Shown: piece by piece, positions 10,801-21,214 of the stretch
Layout of the letters: each line of letters begins with the position of its first letter
Position numbering within the stretch: the stretch's first letter is position 1
Assembly (NCBI GenBank): GCA_963693365.1
Contig: CAVNZM010000016.1
Location: 1,736,001 to 1,800,000 of the forward strand
DNA from: Amoebidium appalachense
Taxonomy: Eukaryota > Ichthyosporea
DNA length: 64,000 nt
Direction of reading: 5' to 3'
Notes under the pieces: generated by a model
What the model was told of the DNA's origin: nothing
Database searches by the model: none
Seen by the model: the letters and a program-made list of their open reading frames with translations, nothing else
Translations under genes and position numbers: made by a program

Positions 10801-11081
10801 GAAACCGAGAATTCCGTTTTTGCTACCGGTTTGCACTTCACTCTCACGTGTGGTGCGGCAAGTACAATAATGCCTCGGTTTTTCGCGTAACCGGGGTGTG
10901 TGGATGTGTCGACCAATGTAGAGTTGAATTTGTGGTGGTTTTTAAACTGTGTTTCGCAAATCACTGTAAACGTGTGGTTGTTTGTCTGTTGTTGTATGTA
11001 GCTGATTTTATCGTCGAGTGTCCCGGGGGGAGGCCCTTTTGGGGGCCCAGTGTCCGAGCATTCCAGAAGAAGAAGGATAAA
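7896..11081 (-). CDS. LINE ORF2: apurinic-type endonuclease and reverse transcriptase
   Basis: The open frame is about 1060 codons. The N-terminal part is an exonuclease-endonuclease-phosphatase domain: ICETQF (the QET Mg-binding Glu), GDFNTR, and SDHSPI near its end. The middle is a reverse transcriptase: FRPITL, QSAFRKN, FIDWKTAYDSV, GLLQGSLLSPFLFN and the catalytic YADD. A Cys/His cluster near the C-terminus (about 80 residues from the end) may be the zinc-binding tail of many LINEs. The protein nicks the target and copies element RNA from the nick. No ATG begins the frame; it is open up to a TAA at 11082-11084, and the first endonuclease strand looks absent, so the copy is 5'-damaged or the frame starts by another route. 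Confidence 0.85.
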   Translation of the reverse strand, partial: FILLLLECSDTGPPKGPPPGTLDDKISYIQQQTNNHTFTVICETQFKNHHKFNSTLVDTSTHPGYAKNRGIIVLAAPHVRVKCKPVAKTEFSVSIEFLSNVFTFVYYPPSMSVVELTHELSQLPMSTVILGDFNTRLHHTDTLQVSVGYPSKPPERAIPLTRYVQSHTLRFPQISHAHNTDWGVAFWPSTMSKLSLPPNLSRSSDHSPILFLPKISLDLLPPPPPTFRLRLSQLKSQWGRVDVCVCYATKHPIYMRLLESAQARPDSHLVLDTCTNFIVDDLIDLGDYAGGGRKEYPDALLLPNTTPARLGEPLSQKESLRRLASMNRFGPPARIIGDTTGDPLIDSDKYFSELFKDRTPAQKPIVWPVDPSIPIESILPFFSPDAIWSVISSYSSSKSCGPDGLPAGFLKILVPSYPQKESDRAIKPDLTIMLSSLFSWCVKCGHVPSSWLDTLVIPIVKKDSEGPISSFRPITLTQVVRRFFEACLLRLFAHHPRFQSILHIHPCQSAFRKNNSCYVQIMALHDSMQVGAQYVGFIDWKTAYDSVSPGLLWEKLAARGVPHCIGVLLEALLSQTYGRAVVNGHLSYGFARTRGLLQGSLLSPFLFNLFIDDLAVKIYAENDDPINNFPPALLYADDLSLLARTPRRLQRLFDVVSEWCKANLMILNIDKCGVLVPDIANNLHTFTLSSKPVPIVPEYKYLGVPVDSVGVMFPHMVEKRVELARKRLAFFSANIFKDTPLHPSIRLTFIRTFVFPACEYGLPLLAAWIKKERTRALKPLANFLEAEVASFLSNNCCKPGPVTLSIYGLVPIAARVSYLALKFNKHISRLKKYLPSHPLFSIRPVPSSPLPSFLPSLSPSPLGTNTNKPRNSVCVTLDCHLLIKHVHNHKIITQYNKWKKIPHDTRPDESIHLEKLSLMSRFIYTDRLNHIAKYGTRKCITPKYILPSCRTGLSLADGIIDQLPRFYCTRAIQWRSNKYKVASFACPNNTHTHQFNRSCIAKCSLIDHIIPQHTHVTFTTDTQKDSLPVNYNILDFILNTRNYDLFIRCIDWLEKHITTKL

Positions 11082-11249
11082 TTAGGCATCGGTTTGGTCC
11101 GACACCTGTGGGGTTGGTTCCCACTTGTCGCTTACGGGGTCGTATGCACGACCTTCCGCCAGCGCGAACAGTTCGCAGAAGAGCTCGATTTCCCAGTCGG
11201 CGTCCACGAATAAGAGACTCCCTCCACGGGGGGGTACCGCTAAAGTATC
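11082..11249 (-). pseudogene. Short open frame just upstream of LINE ORF2
   Basis: Fifty-five codons are open between two TAA stops and end directly before, and in the same frame as, ORF2. It reads protein-like (for example LLFVDADWEIELFCEL), with acidic and aromatic residues and a tail DKWEPTPQVSDQTDA. It could be the end of LINE ORF1 or a host exon into which the LINE jumped; I see no diagnostic motif. A 26-base copy of its beginning lies inverted at 11351-11376. Confidence 0.35.
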
Positions 11250-11554
11250 TTATTCTCAAATATGAGAAAAAGACGTCACTCCATAATAAACTATGACGTC
11301 ATATAATTGTCCCCCCAACTTTGGTAGCGCTAGATCTCTTATTCGTGGAATCTCTTATTCGCGGACGCCGACTGGGCATGCATCACCTCTATAGCTAAAC
11401 TTTGATATAATTTTAATGATTTTTTCTCCAAATTGCACGTCAAGTCAAGTATGTGCAGGGGTTGGCCGAAAATAAGATTACGTGGATTTTCGCCCCTAAC
11501 GGGCCGTAGTAGCCTATGAATTCTAATTCTGCAACCCCTAGCCCAGCACAATCG

Positions 11555-11599
<45 letters not shown>

Positions 11600-12021
11600 C
11601 CCGGCCCCCTGCGCAAACCCCCCCCTCCCCCCCCTCCCTCGCCCCCCCCCAACCCGGGCGGCCAGCTCACTGTGCTACATAAACGGCATGTGCCGCAGTC
11701 TCTGTACAGGTTAATCGCCTATGCGCATGCAGTTTAGTTGGTGCCCAGGGCCTGAGTACACGTGAATTCTGTTAACGATCGTGGGTGTTGCGGTGGCACT
11801 GTGTAATTGTGTGTGCCTGTGTGTGTAATGGTTTATGTGCATATGTGAGTGTCCCCGTGTGTTGTGTGTGCATACGTATGGTGGGTCTCATGATGTATGT
11901 ATATAACACATAATCGTTGTGTGCCTTGCTACTGTGTGAGCGTGCGTGCCAGAGTCAGGTGACACGGTGCGTGCGCACATGATGCCATGCACTGAGTCAG
12001 CTCTCTCTCTGTGTGTGTGCA

Positions 12022-12092
<71 letters not shown>

Positions 12093-12444
12093 CAACAGTG
12101 AGTGAGTGATTGTGTGTGTGTGTGTGTGTGTGTCATAGTGTGTGTGTGTGTGTTGTGTGCCAATGTGTAGCACATGATGTGCGCGTGGTCCGTGTGTGGG
12201 TCACGTGTGCGGCATGTGCAACGGTGCGTGTGTATGTGTACATGTGTGCGTGGGGGGTAAAGGGGGGGGGGGGGGGGGGGGAGGGGGGGGAGGGGGGGAT
12301 CGGGGGAGAGGAAGGTGGGGGGGCGGTTCAGATACATTATGTATGCCGTATTTGCAGAACCTTTCCTAATCGATACAACCAGAGGTTCCAAACGTTCGAT
12401 GTCAAGCTCCTATCTATTCGATTCCAACGTTCGATTCCAAGCTC
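11250..12444. other. Spacer with poly-C, GT array and poly-G
   Basis: The stretch holds two CRE-like GACGTCA sites (about 11271 and 11295), poly-C at about 11557-11598, GT arrays at about 12021-12090 and 12112-12132, and poly-G at about 12259-12298. No gene is recognised. Confidence 0.6.
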
Positions 12445-13396
12445 CTATGGTTATGACCGGCGTCCTCGAAAAAATGGAACACAGGCCCCCAATGCATTTG
12501 AGCGGCGGCCTACTCCTGCCCACGAGGTTCAACATTTGGACTGTCATTTTTTTTTTTTTTAACCGTGGGAAAAAATGGAACGCAGGTCCCCTATGGTTAT
12601 GACCGGCGTTCTCGAAAAAATGGAACACAGGCCCCCATTGTTTTGAGCGGCGGCCTCACAGCAGGGGCCACCTAGCCTGCAGGCCCTGCCTGGACCACCC
12701 AGCCAGCAGCAAGCGACCACACCCACACTACAGCAGCTGCCTGCAGCAGTTCAACATTTGGACTCTGTCATTTTTTTTGTAACCGTGGGGAAAAATGGAA
12801 CGCAGGTCCCCTGTGGTCACAGTGACCGGCGTCCTCGAAAAATGGAACACAGGCCCCCATTGTTTTGAGCGGCGGCCTACCTGCCCACGCGGTTCAACAT
12901 TTGGACTGTCTTTTCTTTGGTAACCGTGGGAAAAAATGGAACGCAGATCCCCTATAGTTATGACCGGCGTTCTCGAAAAAATGGAACACAGGCCCCCAAT
13001 GTTTTGAGCGGCGGCCTACTCCTGCCCACGCGGTTCAACATTTGGACTCTGTCATTTCTTTGTAACCGTGGGAAAGAATGGAACGCAGGTCCCCTATGGT
13101 TATGACCGGCGTTCTCGTAAAAATGGAACACAGGCCCCCATTGTTTTGAGCAGCGGCCTACGCCTTCCCACAAGGTTCAACATTTGGACTCTTGTCAATT
13201 TTTTGTAACCGTGGGAAAAAATGGGACGCAGGTCAGGTCCCCTATGGTTATGACCGGCGTTCACGAAAAAATGGAACACAGGCCCCCATTGTTTTGAGCG
13301 GCGGCCTACTCCTGCCGACGCGGTTCAACATTTCAATTGGACTCTGTCATTTTTTTGTAACCGTGGGAAAAAATGGAACGCAGGTCCCCTGTGGTT
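12445..13396. repeat. Tandem repeat, about six copies of a 138-148 bp unit
   Basis: The word GACCGGCGT recurs at about 12455, 12601, 12824, 12962, 13104 and 13252. Each unit holds two related half-units: 'AATGGAACGCAGGTCCCC' and, about 50 bases on, 'AATGGAACACAGGCCCCC', followed by GAGCGGCGGCCTAC and a T-rich stretch. The third interval is longer by about 80 bases because of a GC-rich insertion at about 12658-12748. The array ends where a gypsy LTR fragment begins. Confidence 0.85.
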
Positions 13397-13874
13397 ATGA
13401 GCATGGAATTAGACATGTGTGCACGTGCAGCTTGCAGGATTATTCATGGGAAAACAGATATAATAGTCACATGGGACCGACACGTAGTAGAGGAACCATG
13501 AGCGTTTATGTCATAGTTTTATCATGGGAAAATATGCAAGTAGCCGTGAGGTATGACTGTGGAATGCATCGCTAGTCAAGTACTGTCACCCGATTGGCTC
13601 ACTTAGTTTATTGGAACCGTGATGCCATGGGACAGCACCGTGAACCGTATGTGATTGGCTCTCGTAGCCAAAAGAACATACCGATGCGCATGTCTGAGCC
13701 GCTGTGCGAGCTCCGATATAAGGGCATGTCGGGGGCTTCAGAGCTCACTCAGTGTGCTCGGCTTACTAGGTGTAAGTAGGACTAGCACGTAACTTAGCAA
13801 AGCGTGGTCTAGTCAACCCCGTTCTTTCACAAATATATTGTTTTGTCACGGACACACGATCAATTTATACAACA
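13397..13874 (+). mobile_element. 5'-truncated LTR of the gypsy family
   Basis: From about 13397 to 13874 the sequence matches the last three quarters of the 612-bp LTRs at 48407-49018 and 53826-54437, with scattered substitutions and small indels, and ends in the same TACAACA terminus. The first 130 or so bases are replaced by the tandem repeat. The following ACTGGCAGCCAAC differs from the leader of the intact copy, so this is a solo LTR or comes from a related subfamily. Confidence 0.8.
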
Positions 13875-14136
13875 ACTGGCAGCCAACAGCTACAGACCAC
13901 ACCCATGCGGCCGTAGCGGCCCGCAGCAGCAGAGTGCAGCCCTGGCCAGCAGGCACGGCATGGGTCACCCACCCTGCAGCAGCACCCCACCCCCCCAGCA
14001 GCACACCTGTCTCAGACAGGTTGGCAGTGGGAGGAGTGGGAGGCACCCATGTGCGGGAGCAACTACAACTATACAGGTCAGTCCCAACTCCGAAGGAAAC
14101 AGCAAAAACTCCTTCGGCTACGGGCAACAGCTGTAA
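13875..14136. other. GC-rich spacer between LTR fragment and copia array
   Basis: This stretch is rich in CAGCAG/CTGCAG words and resembles the 80-base insertion in the tandem repeat near 12658. No gene is seen. Confidence 0.45.
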
Positions 14137-14266
14137 ATTTGTATAAGTATTTGGGACTGGGAAGTACTAGCAGAGACACGGTGGTGCAGTGTAAAAACAC
14201 CACAGACACACAACAACAAAAACACGGAACGATCGGAGCAGTGTACACAACAGCCTGAGACAACAA

Positions 14267-15083
14267 TGTTTAAACACGACTCAACTAAATTTATTTCGAT
14301 CTCGAGTATATACTCGAAATTCTCTTAAGTCAAACCTATCCGTGATTTCCGATCAGTCGGAAATCAGATCTGTCTCTAAAAGAAACCAATCACTAAGTAC
14401 TAATTGCATTCAGAGAGATCCGGTACGCGGATATGTACAGGATAGGGCACAGACACTAGCGAAGATCAACTTGTGTCATTATCGAGGGAGCCCTGAGGGA
14501 AAGTTCTAACCTATGACACACTGCAAAGACTCGGACATACCACACTTAACCTTGATGATTGGTTAAAGCACGGCAACGTGACATGAAAACTAAAGTAAAT
14601 TAATGAAGTCTGATCACACATGTCAACCCAAGACAGTGTAGCCTAAGTGTGTTACCGTCCAATCAACACATATCAAGTAACACAAATCTACCTAACATAT
14701 AATAGTAGAAAAGAAATACGATTATACACATGGAAACAAGGAGAGAAAGAAAAGAAAATAAAGTAAGGAGAAAGAGAAAGGAGAACTTGAAGAGAGCACA
14801 GATCAACAAACGAGATAGCAACTTTGAATAGTATAAGTTAAACTATAACTAAAGATATTTATGTACACACGAACATGTACACGTCTCTCCCTGACTCAGC
14901 AGGTGGATCCGTGTACAGACGATTAAAGCCGATACAACACGATTACAAGTATAATACAAGCATATCGGAGATCGATGCTTAGCCTACACTTAACATTATA
15001 GGAGTGTGACATTTATACTAAGCACTGAACCATAACACAAACTGAAAAGATCTTACCTAATGTAGATACTACGTACTACAACA
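14267..15083 (-). repeat. Copia LTR, left copy (817 bp)
   Basis: On the minus strand the LTR begins TGTTGTAGTACGTAG after the purine tract AAGTGGGGA and ends CGTGTTTAAACA. It serves as 3' LTR of the gag-pol copy at 15517-19553, but leader sequence continues beyond it at 14137-14266, so it also acts as 5' LTR of a lost neighbour. It contains many substitutions relative to 19554-20357. Confidence 0.8.
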
Positions 15084-15201
15084 TCCCCACTTACGACTTT
15101 GAAGTTTGTGTTATCCGATATAGTATCCCCAGTGGCACTGAACTAGTGAATTTTCCCCACATGAGAACAGAAACGAAAAAGGAAAGTGTGTGGGTTCCCG
15201 C

Positions 15202-15232
<31 letters not shown>

Positions 15233-15516
15233 AAACAACGAAGACCCACAACGACGTTGGCCGGATCGGATATTACTAACTGGGTTGTAAGCAGTGAAAG
15301 ATAGAGTAGACTCGCGGTAAAGGTCAAACCATATATAAAAACCCTAGGTGGGCATACCCACAAAGGCAATATACATAAGAAATGATGATGGTGGAAGACT
15401 CCACTGGCAGATCTTGATGTTAAGTAGTAATCATTCCAGCCGGGAGGCAGTGTAGGTGCATCTGCTGTTCAGGGCCCCAGCCGTAGTAGAAGACCACACG
15501 TGAAGCGGAAGACAGT
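15084..15516 (-). other. 3' UTR and polypurine tract of the copia copy
   Basis: Between the RNase H stop and the LTR lies about 430 bases with a poly-G run (15201-15230; C on the coding strand) and the purine-rich AAGTGGGGA that would prime plus-strand synthesis. A related piece with its own C-run is kept at 20358-20509. Confidence 0.65.
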
Positions 15517-16405
15517 TCAATCGACAATGTCCGGCACACAAAGTCGGGCACGATGGGTGACGTGCCTCGGGCCAGGGAGAGGCTTGGTAAGGATGTCGGC
15601 CAAGTTGTGAGCTGACTCGACGTAGTGGACGACAACATCCCCACTGGCAATGTAGTCTTTGGTGTTATGGTACCGGACGGCAATGTGTTTGGTACGGTGC
15701 TTGATGCCGGTGGAGTTGACGATGGCAATGGTCGACTGGTTGTTACAATACACCGGAGTCGGAGCAAGCATGGGGCAGCCGAGTTCCTTCAAGAGGGCAT
15801 GGACCCAAGCAACTTCCTGGGTGCCGGCATTGAGGGCAGTCAGCTCAGCTTCGGTGGTGCTGGTGGCCGTGATGGGCTGGAGCTTGGAGTACCAGATGAT
15901 GGGCATACCAGCAAACTTGATGACGTAATCGGTGGTAGACTTCTTGCTGTCAGCACAACCAGAAAAGTCAGCATCCGTGTAGCACTCGAGGATGGGAGGC
16001 TTGGTGGCCGAGTACTTGTAGTCGATGCCAAGGTCAATGGTGCCGAGAAGATACCGGGCCACACGACGGAGAAGATCCCAGTGAGTCTTGCCGGGGTTGC
16101 TGCTGAACCGACCAAGGAAGCCGATGGCATAGGCAATATCGGGATGTGTGCACCGTGCCACCCAGAGAAGACGGCCGAGTAACTCACGGTAGGGCACGGT
16201 GAACGGTTGGGGGGGGGTAGTCAGCCAGGGAGACGGTGGTACCTGCAGGAATGGGGGTGGACTTGGACTTGACATCGGTGAGGTTGAAGTCGTGGATGAT
16301 ATCCATGATGTAAGACCTCTGGTGCATGTGTAGGTGGTGGGGATTGGAGTGATTAAAATCAACACCGAGCATGCGGTCGAAAGGGCTCATACGACAGCTG
16401 GCCAT
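15517..16405 (-). pseudogene. Copia RT end and RNase H, frameshifted
   Basis: Two overlapping minus frames continue pol. The first (16184-16405) has MLGVDFNH...MHQRSYI, the connection after the RT. The second (15517 to about 16200) has YRELLGRLLWVARCTHPDIAY, CYTDADFSG, TSTTEAELTAL and a conserved His-rich end (KHIAVRYHNTKDYI), the copia RNase H. A G-run near 16207-16214 is the likely slip site between them. The catalytic acidic residues remain, but the protein cannot be made from one frame. Confidence 0.8.
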
Positions 16406-17168
16406 CTTGCTGCCAGGATGTGGGCAGCCAGGTCACGGGCAGCATTAGAACCCCGGGAGTTGGTGAGATAGTGGAGTCGTCGACATAGTTGCCAGCCCGG
16501 ACCACTTCGTTGTTGGGGAAGAACCGGAGGTAGATGCACGTTGGGTCAGTCCTAATAGTACGGGTCAGACCATGGGCAAGAAGTATACCGTCGAGAAAGT
16601 CGTACCAGGCCTTGGAGGCATGCTTGAGGCCGTACAGAGCTTTCTTGAGTCTCCAGACCTTCCCGAGGGTGACCATGGTGATGAATCCTGGTGGCTGTTT
16701 CATGTAGATGGTCTCGGTGAGTGGGCTGTTGAGAAAGGCCGTAGACACGTCGAGTTGATGGATGTCATGACCTTCAACAACGGCAAGGGCAAGGATGGCA
16801 CGGAGGGCAGCCGGACGGATGACAGGGCTCTCAATCAACTCATAGTCAACACCGTATTGCTGACTGTAGCCTTGAGCAACACCACGGGCCTTGATCTTGG
16901 TGTCACCTGCCGAGTTGAGAGTCTTCTCAGAGACAATCCACTTGAACCCGACGATGTTAGCACCAGGGGGAGGGTCAACGAGTTCAAAGATATCTTTATC
17001 GACGAAGGCTTGATACTCAGCAGTAAGGGCTGACTTGACCTGCCAGTGGTCACCGTGGGGGCCGGAGCACAGTTGACGGACAAGTTTGGGTAGCTGGTCG
17101 ACGTTGATGGCAGGGCCGGGGGGAACAGGCATGGTAGTGGTGGCTTGAAGGCCAACCTTGCCTTGCAA
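16359..17168 (-). pseudogene. Copia reverse transcriptase fragment
   Basis: The frame shows the copia RT in order: DKDIFELVDPPPGANIVGFK, LDVSTAFLNSPL, LKKALYGLKHASKAWY and the catalytic YVDD, then loses frame just after it. Residues and motif spacing match the copia at 44.9-45.7 kb. Frame loss after YVDD makes it inactive. Confidence 0.85.
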
Positions 17169-18464
17169 ATGGGCAGAACGACGGGGTGGAGGGACGGGGG
17201 TGGGCGGGGACAGGGGGGGGGGGGGGGGGGGGGGGGACTTGGAAGCCCGGGACAGCAGGGGGGGGAGCCGCAGGGCTCGACGGGGCCGAGTGGAAATTGT
17301 CGGGGTAGCCGGGTCGGATGGGGGTAATGTTGCCAGGGGCTTGATGGACGGCAGCAGACTGAACGGGCACTGGAGCAGGGGGGCCGGTGGGGGGGGGGGG
17401 GGTCACTTGGGGGAACGACGACAGCAGGAAGGGACTCCGGAGTCGGAGTCCACCAGGCAAATGTCATCATCAGTCGCAACGGCGGGGGGTGGGGTGGCCG
17501 AGGTGTCAGAGGTGTCGGAGGTCGGCAGGGCAGACGGGGTCTCGGACGGGAGGTAAGCTGATTCGTCAAAAATCACATCACGGAAGAGGCCGACACGATG
17601 AGTGGTGGTGTTGAAGATTCGGTGACAGTGTGATTGAAGATCGTACCCAATGTACATGCCGAGTTTGACCGTGGGGGCCAGCTTGTTCCGTTTGGAAGCT
17701 GGAACATGAGTGTAGGCCGTGCAACCAAACACTTTGAGCTCGGAGATGTCGGGCTTGATACCATAGAAAACCTCGAACGGAGTACGACCGTTGGCAGCTG
17801 TGGACGGTGTGACGTTGACAATGTAGGCAGCATGTTGGAGGGCCTCAGCCCACAGTTTGGGGGACAGAGATTGATCACGGACTTGGTGGAGTAGACAACG
17901 AACAATCTCTTGGAGGAACCGCATACGACGTTCGACATAGCCGTTGAGTTGAGGGCAGTCCACCGGTGCATAGCTGTCCCTTGATGCCCTGGGAGGTGCA
18001 GAAAGCACGGGTAGCCTGGGAGGTGAATTCAGAGCCGGAGTCGAAGTGGTAGACACCAACTTTGGAGGGGGCATGGGTAGCTACGAGGTTGGTGTGAGCC
18101 GTGATGATGTCCAGGGTGGTGGTACGGTCGGCCATCGGGTAGATCTTGACGAGTCCGGAGGCACGGCAGACAGTGACGAGAGCAACCTTGGAGCCTCCGA
18201 ACGATGTCGTGGTAGGCTCAAAAAATCCCAATGCCATTCATGGCCAGGGATGGTTGAGTGAGGACGGTCACCCTTGAACGGAGCCTTGGTGGTTTTACCT
18301 ATCATGCAGCTGTGACAATCAGGGACATCACAGTCGAGGACGGACGAGGGGCGGCCGATGACAAGGTCGTGTTTCACCATCTCCTTGATGCTGGTCATGG
18401 CACGGTGCCCCAGACGATGATGCCAGATGGACGGGTTAACACTTGTAGTGGCAGCCAGAGCCAC
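17169..18464 (-). pseudogene. Copia integrase, broken in three frames
   Basis: Pieces lie in order on the minus strand: the GAG-pre-integrase zinc region (about 18330-18464, WHHRLGHRA ... CHSCMIGK), the catalytic core with the second Asp (HFDSGSEFTS, about 18030-18237), and the third acidic residue (PQLNGYVERRM, about 17900-17960) followed by the C-terminal part ending in a Pro-rich linker with a poly-G/C run (17213-17235). Each join is a frameshift. The first catalytic Asp (WHWDF) is also visible. This is a decayed DNA-strand-transfer enzyme. Confidence 0.8.
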
Positions 18465-18503
18465 AGGACAAGTGGGTGGTTGAATTGTGTAGTCCGTGAA
18501 GTA

Positions 18504-19553
18504 CTAGTACAGACCGTTGTGGTAACGGAGGTTGACGAGGTGACGGCCTGTAAGTTGGTCGAAGAGGAATGACGGAGTGGAGGCATCGTTCAAGTCACCC
18601 TTGATGTATTCGGCAGCAGCTTGGGATGTTGAGATGAGGAAGGCATGGCCGGACGGGGTGTAGTAGGCCTCAATGGTAAGGGTGGCAGTGCCATGGATGA
18701 TGGTAGTGTTGATGACGTTATGGCCGGTATGGGTGGCCATGACGGGGTTACCGTTGAAGGCAGCAACTGGAGTCGGCGCCGGGAGGGGAGTGAGGTCCTG
18801 GAAGAACTCACAGTTGGGGCAGACGGTCATGTTGCACCCTGAATCCCAGGCAGGGTCGGAGGTCACGGGGACGGAGCTAGCATTGTATGCAGAGAAGGCA
18901 AAGGAGACGGATTTCTCACGGCCTTGACGGGAACGGTTGTGTTTGGAAACACGGCATTTCGGATCGGGGCGATCGATGATCTTGTGGTCAGGCTCGTGGC
19001 AATAGGAACATCCATTGGGGGACGGGAGGCTAGAACGAGCCGGGGAATTAGAACGACGGGGACCCGAGAAACGGGAACGACCGGGGGAATGGGACGTGGA
19101 CCGGAAGGCAGGCCGGTGGGGGGAACGGGAACGGGTGTGCTGACGGGAGAGCCGAGTACGGAGATCTGTGCCGGAGGTACGGTCAAGACGGTGGCGTAAG
19201 TCACGGCGGGGAAGATCACGGGGGGGAGCACTGGCATTCAAGGCCATGCTGGACTTGGAGGAACGGGGTTCACGGTTGGTCCGGAGTTGCATCTTAAGGT
19301 ATTGGCGTAACTCGATGCCCTTGATGTGGTTGTGCAGGGACTCAAAGTCAGGGAATATCTTATCACCGAAGTAGTAGCCTTCGATGAGGCGGTTGAACTC
19401 AGGGGTGAGGTCATCACGGGTGGTGAGTTCATGTAAAATTATATAAGTATTTGGGACGGAAGCAGAGACACAGTGGTGCAGTGTGAAAACACCACAGACA
19501 CACACAACAACAAAACACGGAACGATCGGAGCAGTGTACACAACAGACATCAA
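18504..19553 (-). pseudogene. Copia Gag-protease with N-terminal deletion
   Basis: The frame starts in the leader next to the LTR and enters Gag only at LTPEFNRLIEGYYFGDKIF, which corresponds to about residue 190 of the intact Gag at 42062. The whole N-terminal capsid half is gone. An Arg/Ser/Pro-rich segment, a zinc knuckle CSYCHEPDHK...C and the protease signature WDSGCN follow. It keeps the canonical DSG, unlike the DSA of the copia at 41.3 kb. Without the capsid domain it cannot form particles. Confidence 0.8.
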
Positions 19554-20357
19554 TGTTTAGACACGACTGAACTCAATTTATTCTGATCTTCGAATAAATA
19601 CCTGAAATTCCTCTAAGTCTAATCCATACATGATTTCCGACCAGTCGGAAATCAGATCTATCTCTAATAGAAACCAATCACTAAGAACCAATTGCTTTCA
19701 GAGAGATCTGGTACGCGGAGACGTACACGATAGGACACAGACACTAGTTAAGATCAACTCGTGTCATCATCAAGGAAGTTCTAACCTATGACACACTGCA
19801 AAGACTCAGACATATCACACTTAACCTTGATGATTGGTTAAAGCCCGGCAACACATGGAAACTAAAGTAAATTAATGAAGTCTAATCACACATGTTATTC
19901 TAAGTGTAGCCTAAGTGTGTTACCGTCCAATGAACACGTATTAAGTAACACAAATCTACCTAACATATATTAGTAGAAAAGAAATACGATTATACACATG
20001 AAGACAAGGAGAGAAAGAAAAGAAAATAAGGAAGGAGAAAAGAGAAAGGAAAAGAGAGCACAGATCAACAAACAAGATAGTAATAGCATAACTATAACCA
20101 GAGATATTTATGTACACACAAACATGTACACGTCTCTCCCTGAGTGGGTGGATCCGTGTACACACATATAAATATTCTAATCGATATCACAATACACGAT
20201 TGGAGCCGATACAACACGATTACAAGTATACAAGCATATCGGAGATCGATGCTACACTTTACATAATGGGAGTGTGGCATTTACACTAAGCATATGAACT
20301 GAAACATAACACAAACTGAGAAGATCTTACCATATGTAAATACTACGTATTACAACA
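19554..20357 (-). repeat. Copia LTR, middle copy (804 bp)
   Basis: The ends are the same as in the left copy (TGTTGTA ... AAACA on the minus strand). It precedes gag-pol as a 5' LTR, yet the purine tract AAGTGGGGA and the end of a 3' UTR lie upstream of it, which shows that another element once abutted it. Confidence 0.8.
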
Positions 20358-20509
20358 TCCCCACTTAAGACTTTGAAGTTTGTGTTATCATATCCCCACT
20401 GAACTAGTGAAATCTCCCCACTTGAGAACAGAAACGGAAAAAAAAAAAAAATTAAAGTGTGTACTTTTCCCGGGGGGGGGGGGGGGGGGGGGAGAAGGGG
20501 GGGGGAGGG

Positions 20510-21214
20510 AAGTCAAATCCATCCGTGATTTCCGACCAGTCGGAAATCAGATCTGTCTCTAAAAGAAACCAATCACTAAGAACTAATTACTTTCAGAGAG
20601 ATCCGGTACGCGGATATGTACACGATAGGGCACAGACACCAGCGAAGATCAACTCGTGTCATTATCGAGGAAGTGAGGGAAAGTTCTAATCTATGACACA
20701 CTGCAAAGACTCAGACATACCACACTTAACCTTGATGATTGGTTAAAGCACGGCAACACAAGAAAACTGAAGTAAATTAATGAGAGTCTGATCACACATG
20801 TCAACCCAAGTGTAGCCTAAGTGTGTTACCGTCCAATTAACACATACTAAATAACAGAAATCTACCTAACATATAAGTAGTAGAAAAGAAATACGATTAT
20901 ACACATGAAAACAAGGAGAGAAAGAAAAGAAAATAAAGAAGGAGAAAGAGAAAGGAGAAGAGAGCACAGATCAATAAACAAGATAGTTACTGTAATAGTA
21001 TAACTATAACAGTTACTAGAGATATTTATGTACACACGAACATGTACACGTCTCTCCCTGAGTGGGTGGATCCGTGTACACACATCTAAATATTCTAATC
21101 GATATTACAATACACGATTAAAGCCGATACAATACGATTAGTATACAAGCATATCGGAGATCGATGCTACACTTTACATAATAGGAGTGTGGCATTTATA
21201 GACTAAGCATATCG
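20510..21214 (-). repeat. Third copia LTR, lacking both ends
   Basis: It matches the other two LTRs but lacks the last 45 or so bases (deletion into the C-run of a 3' UTR near 20474-20510) and its first part, where DIRS element 1 begins at 21215. Confidence 0.75.

Larger units (their letters stand above)
7727..11249 (-). mobile_element. LINE-type non-LTR retrotransposon, apparently 5'-truncated
   Basis: The element runs on the minus strand: a remnant of an upstream frame (11082-11249), the endonuclease-RT protein (7896-11081), a 3' UTR with an AC/GT microsatellite (7826-7880) and a 62-base poly(A) tail, seen as poly-T at 7727-7788. Poly(A) right after the 3' UTR is the product of target-primed reverse transcription. 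I could not find a target-site duplication, because the 5' boundary is unclear. The APE-type endonuclease and absence of an RNase H domain fit Jockey/CR1/L1-like groups. Confidence 0.85.
14137..21214 (-). mobile_element. Decayed Ty1/copia tandem array (three LTRs)
   Basis: In minus-strand order: an LTR lacking both ends (about 20510-21214), a short 3'-UTR piece (20358-20509), a full LTR (19554-20357), a leader and broken gag-pol (15517-19553), a 3' UTR, a full LTR (14267-15083) and again the leader (14137-14266). Each full LTR has 3'-UTR/polypurine sequence on one side and leader on the other, so it is shared between neighbours. This arises by recombination between LTRs of tandem copies. LTR divergence and many frameshifts show that it is old. 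Confidence 0.8.

Noticed and set aside
13397-13575. Plus-strand frame overlapping the tandem repeat and LTR fragment
   Set aside because: It is a shadow of repeat and LTR sequence that is non-coding in the intact element.
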